The notes below the pieces were generated by a model. That model worked only from the letters and a program-made list of their open reading frames with translations, was not told where the DNA came from and made no database searches. From Acidobacteriota bacterium (GTDB taxonomy: Bacteria > Acidobacteriota > Terriglobia > Bryobacterales > Bryobacteraceae): 34,564 nt of DNA. Below are positions 32,878-34,564 of this stretch, piece by piece (positions within the stretch are counted from its first letter, which is position 1; the number at the start of each line of letters is the position of its first letter). Location: positions 1-34,564 of the forward strand of contig VFZY01000045.1 of assembly GCA_016870915.1 (NCBI GenBank). Reading direction: 5' to 3'. The translations under genes were made by a program, and so were the position numbers.

Positions 32878-34016
32878 GAGCAGTGGGTGTGATGAGCGGA
32901 ACATCGCTCGACGGGGTGGATGTGGCGGTGGTGGACCTGCGCGGCGAGGGCTGGAATACGCGCGCGCGTCTGGTGGCGTTCAGCAGCAAGCCTTATCCGC
33001 GGAAGGTGCGCGAGGCCATTCTGGCGGTATCGAACCGGACGTGCCACACGGCCGAGATCGCGCGGTTGAATGTATGGCTGGCGGAACACTACGCGGAGCG
33101 GGTGATCGCGACGTGCAGCGCGCATGGCATTCGGCAGAAGTCGATTGGAGTTGTGGGCTGCCACGGCCAGACGATCTTTCACGAAAGCGAACCGGTGCGG
33201 TTTCTTGGCCGCGCGACGGCGAGCACGCTGCAGATTGGCGACGGGTCTTTCCTGGCCGAACGTCTGGGCATCACGGTGGTGCACGATTTCCGGATGCGCG
33301 ATATGGCGGCGGGCGGCAAGGGCGCCCCGCTGGTGCCGTATCTGGATTACCTGTTGTTCCGGCACCGCACCCGTGGGCGTGTGGCGTTGAACCTGGGCGG
33401 GATCGGGAACATCACGGCGATTCCGGGCGGGGCGGAGAGCCCGGATGAAACGTTCGCCTTCGACACCGGCCCGGGGAACATGGTGATGGATCAGTTGGCG
33501 GCGCTGGCCACGGGCGGGCGTGCCTCGTTTGACCTGGATGCGAGGATTGGCCGCAAGGGGAAGTTGAACCAGGGCTTGCTTGATGAGTTGATGAAGGACC
33601 GCTATCTTGCGGCGGCGCCTCCGAAGACGGCTGGACGGGAGCAGTATGGCCAGGAGTTCATCGCAAGGCTGCGGGCAACGGGGTTGCCGTTGGCCGACCT
33701 GATGCACACGGCGGCGGCGTTCACGGCGCGAAGCGTTGCGGCGGCGGTGGACCGGTTCGTCCGGCCTCGATTTACCCCGCGCGATCTTGTTGCGGCGGGC
33801 GGCGGGGTGCATAACCCGCTGCTGATGGCGTACCTGTCGGCGTTTCTGCCGGACCTGAAGATCACGACGACGGCGGAACACGGGATCGACCCTGATGCCA
33901 AGGAAGCGGTGGCTTTTGCGGTGCTGGCGGCGGAGTCAATTCACCTGAGGCCGTCGAACCTGACGTCCGCCACGGGAGCGCGGCATAGGGTGATTCTGGG
34001 GAAGATCAACCCCTAA
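32874..34016 (+). CDS. anmK: Anhydro-N-acetylmuramic acid kinase
   Basis: A 380-residue protein starting MRAVGVMSGTSLDGVDVAVV, the phosphate-binding signature of AnmK. GVVGCHGQTIFHESEPVRF, STLQIGDGSFLAERLGI, RVALNLGGIGNITAI and FAFDTGPGNMVMD follow in the family order. AnmK opens and phosphorylates 1,6-anhydro-MurNAc to MurNAc-6-phosphate in peptidoglycan recycling. Length is typical (370-390). It overlaps mutS by four bases (ATGA). MurQ, the next enzyme of the pathway, is not in the window. A tandem repeat array begins 5 bases after the stop. Confidence 0.95.
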   Translation: MRAVGVMSGTSLDGVDVAVVDLRGEGWNTRARLVAFSSKPYPRKVREAILAVSNRTCHTAEIARLNVWLAEHYAERVIATCSAHGIRQKSIGVVGCHGQTIFHESEPVRFLGRATASTLQIGDGSFLAERLGITVVHDFRMRDMAAGGKGAPLVPYLDYLLFRHRTRGRVALNLGGIGNITAIPGGAESPDETFAFDTGPGNMVMDQLAALATGGRASFDLDARIGRKGKLNQGLLDELMKDRYLAAAPPKTAGREQYGQEFIARLRATGLPLADLMHTAAAFTARSVAAAVDRFVRPRFTPRDLVAAGGGVHNPLLMAYLSAFLPDLKITTTAEHGIDPDAKEAVAFAVLAAESIHLRPSNLTSATGARHRVILGKINP

Positions 34017-34020
34017 ATGG

Positions 34021-34260
34021 GGATGTTTCGGTTCGGTTGAGTGGCAGGACGCTCCGTTGCCGTCGCGGCTCGGTTGTTGGGGATGTTTCGGTTCGGTTGT
34101 GGGGCGGGACGCTCCGTTGCCGTCGCGGCTCGGTTGTTGGGGATGTTTCGGTTCGGTTGAGTGGCAGGACGCTCCGTTGCCGTCGCGGCTCGGTTGTTGG
34201 GGATGTTTCGGTTCGGTTGAGGGGCAGGACGCTCCGTTGCCGTCGCGGCTCGGTTGAGGG
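34021..34260 (+). repeat. Tandem array of four 60-base repeats
   Basis: Four units of exactly 60 bases start at 34021, 34081, 34141 and 34201, each beginning GGATGTTTCGGTTCGGTTG and containing GACGCTCCGTTGCCGTCGCG. A partial unit (GGGATGTTTC) follows at 34260. Frames are open because 60 is a multiple of three, but the product has no protein character. A 27-base stretch, from GGACGCTCC to GGCTCGG, matches the reverse complement of the 57-base array units at 22 of 27 positions. The region from the end of anmK to about 34300 otherwise holds nothing I can identify. Confidence 0.95.
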
Positions 34261-34304
34261 GGGATGTTTCAGACTAAAGAGCGAATGGTCTTCTCGCCGA
34301 CGTG

Positions 34305-34535
34305 CTACTGCCTGCCTTCCACCTGGCGGCGCAGGCGCGCCGCGTAGGCCATCGTGTAATTGCGCGACGGTGCGTTGAACGTCTTTTCGCCGATCGCATC
34401 CAGTGCGCCGGCCAGTAACAGTTTCGGCTCCTTCGCCGCGCGGCGCGTGTCAACAACTTTGAGACACCCGGCATGGGAATTTACTGACGTTCCTCTCTGT
34501 CTGTTGGGCTGGTGTCGACCGGCTTGTTGATCCAA
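34305..34535 (-). CDS. Short hypothetical ORF
   Basis: A possible 76-residue frame starting with TTG at 34535. Only the second half, LKVVDTRRAAKEPKLLLAGA and ALDAIGEKTFNAPSRNYTMA, has normal composition and GC-rich third positions. The first part overlaps the end of another frame. It could be a real small gene with a start inside, or the tail of a broken gene. I do not recognise it. Confidence 0.3.
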   Translation of the reverse strand: MDQQAGRHQPNRQRGTSVNSHAGCLKVVDTRRAAKEPKLLLAGALDAIGEKTFNAPSRNYTMAYAARLRRQVEGRQ

Positions 34536-34564
34536 ACCTCCGATGGCAGGGGCAAAGGCTTGGG
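34481..34564 (-). CDS. Possible C-terminal end of a gene entering from the right
   Basis: A minus-strand frame enters at the window edge and stops at TAA 34483-34481, giving 27 residues that begin PKPLPLPSEVWINKPVDTSP. It has protein-like composition but is too short to identify. The start would lie outside the window. Confidence 0.35.
   Translation of the reverse strand, partial: PKPLPLPSEVWINKPVDTSPTDREERQ

Noticed and set aside
30784-32904. 706-codon minus-strand open frame under mutS
   Set aside because: It is wholly antisense to mutS, whose motifs are complete, and has no recognisable domain.

Overview
The window looks like a chromosomal segment of an Acidobacteriota bacterium, most like the Bryobacterales/Solibacter group. 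This rests on gene content, not on a marker gene. The pointers are very high GC with strong C/G third positions, a cytochrome-c/DUF1549/DUF1553 protein paired with a Tat-exported DUF1501 protein, four Tat-type sulfatases in 15 kb, a bacterial Ku remnant and scattered GC-rich tandem repeats. No rRNA, tRNA or CRISPR array was seen.

Layout. 1-942: the left edge cuts an IS1380-type element whose transposase runs off the window on the minus strand; its other end abuts the C-terminal two thirds of a ku gene, so ku appears broken by the insertion. 1008-6082: a GH88 unsaturated glucuronyl hydrolase and a ribulokinase-like FGGY kinase form a sugar-use pair, converging on a large membrane protein with a spermidine-synthase-like domain. 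6106-9718: an UlaG-like metallo-hydrolase, a small YtxH protein, a pyrroline-5-carboxylate dehydrogenase and an exported metallo-beta-lactamase-fold hydrolase. 9743-12335: a minus-strand motility run (MerR regulator, flbD, motA, motB). 12401-14862: rlmB coupled by an ATGA overlap to a sulfatase. 14990-24212: a plus-strand run with an unknown HGL-motif protein, the DUF1553 cytochrome, DUF1501, a GNAT acetyltransferase, a Zn/Cd-type P-type ATPase, a repeat-filled small ORF and moaB. 24166-28315: three more sulfatases, two overlapping on the minus strand and one divergent. 28312-34016: an M14-like hypothetical, then glutamate dehydrogenase, mutS and anmK in a tightly overlapping plus-strand run. 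34021-34260: a second tandem array, followed by fragments of uncertain genes.

How genes work together. Sulfatases, the GH88 enzyme, the sugar kinase, the DUF1553/DUF1501 pair and anmK suggest a bacterium that takes apart sulfated or uronate-containing polysaccharides and recycles cell-wall sugars (inference). Most genes in the runs touch or overlap by 1-4 bases, which implies translational coupling.

The most unusual part is 23.26-23.71 kb: six 57-base repeats sit exactly between the P-type ATPase and moaB. They are bounded by near-identical 48-base copies of the ATPase 3' end, so removing one copy and the array would restore a simple ATGA junction. The repeat core recurs, inverted, in the 60-base array at 34.0 kb.
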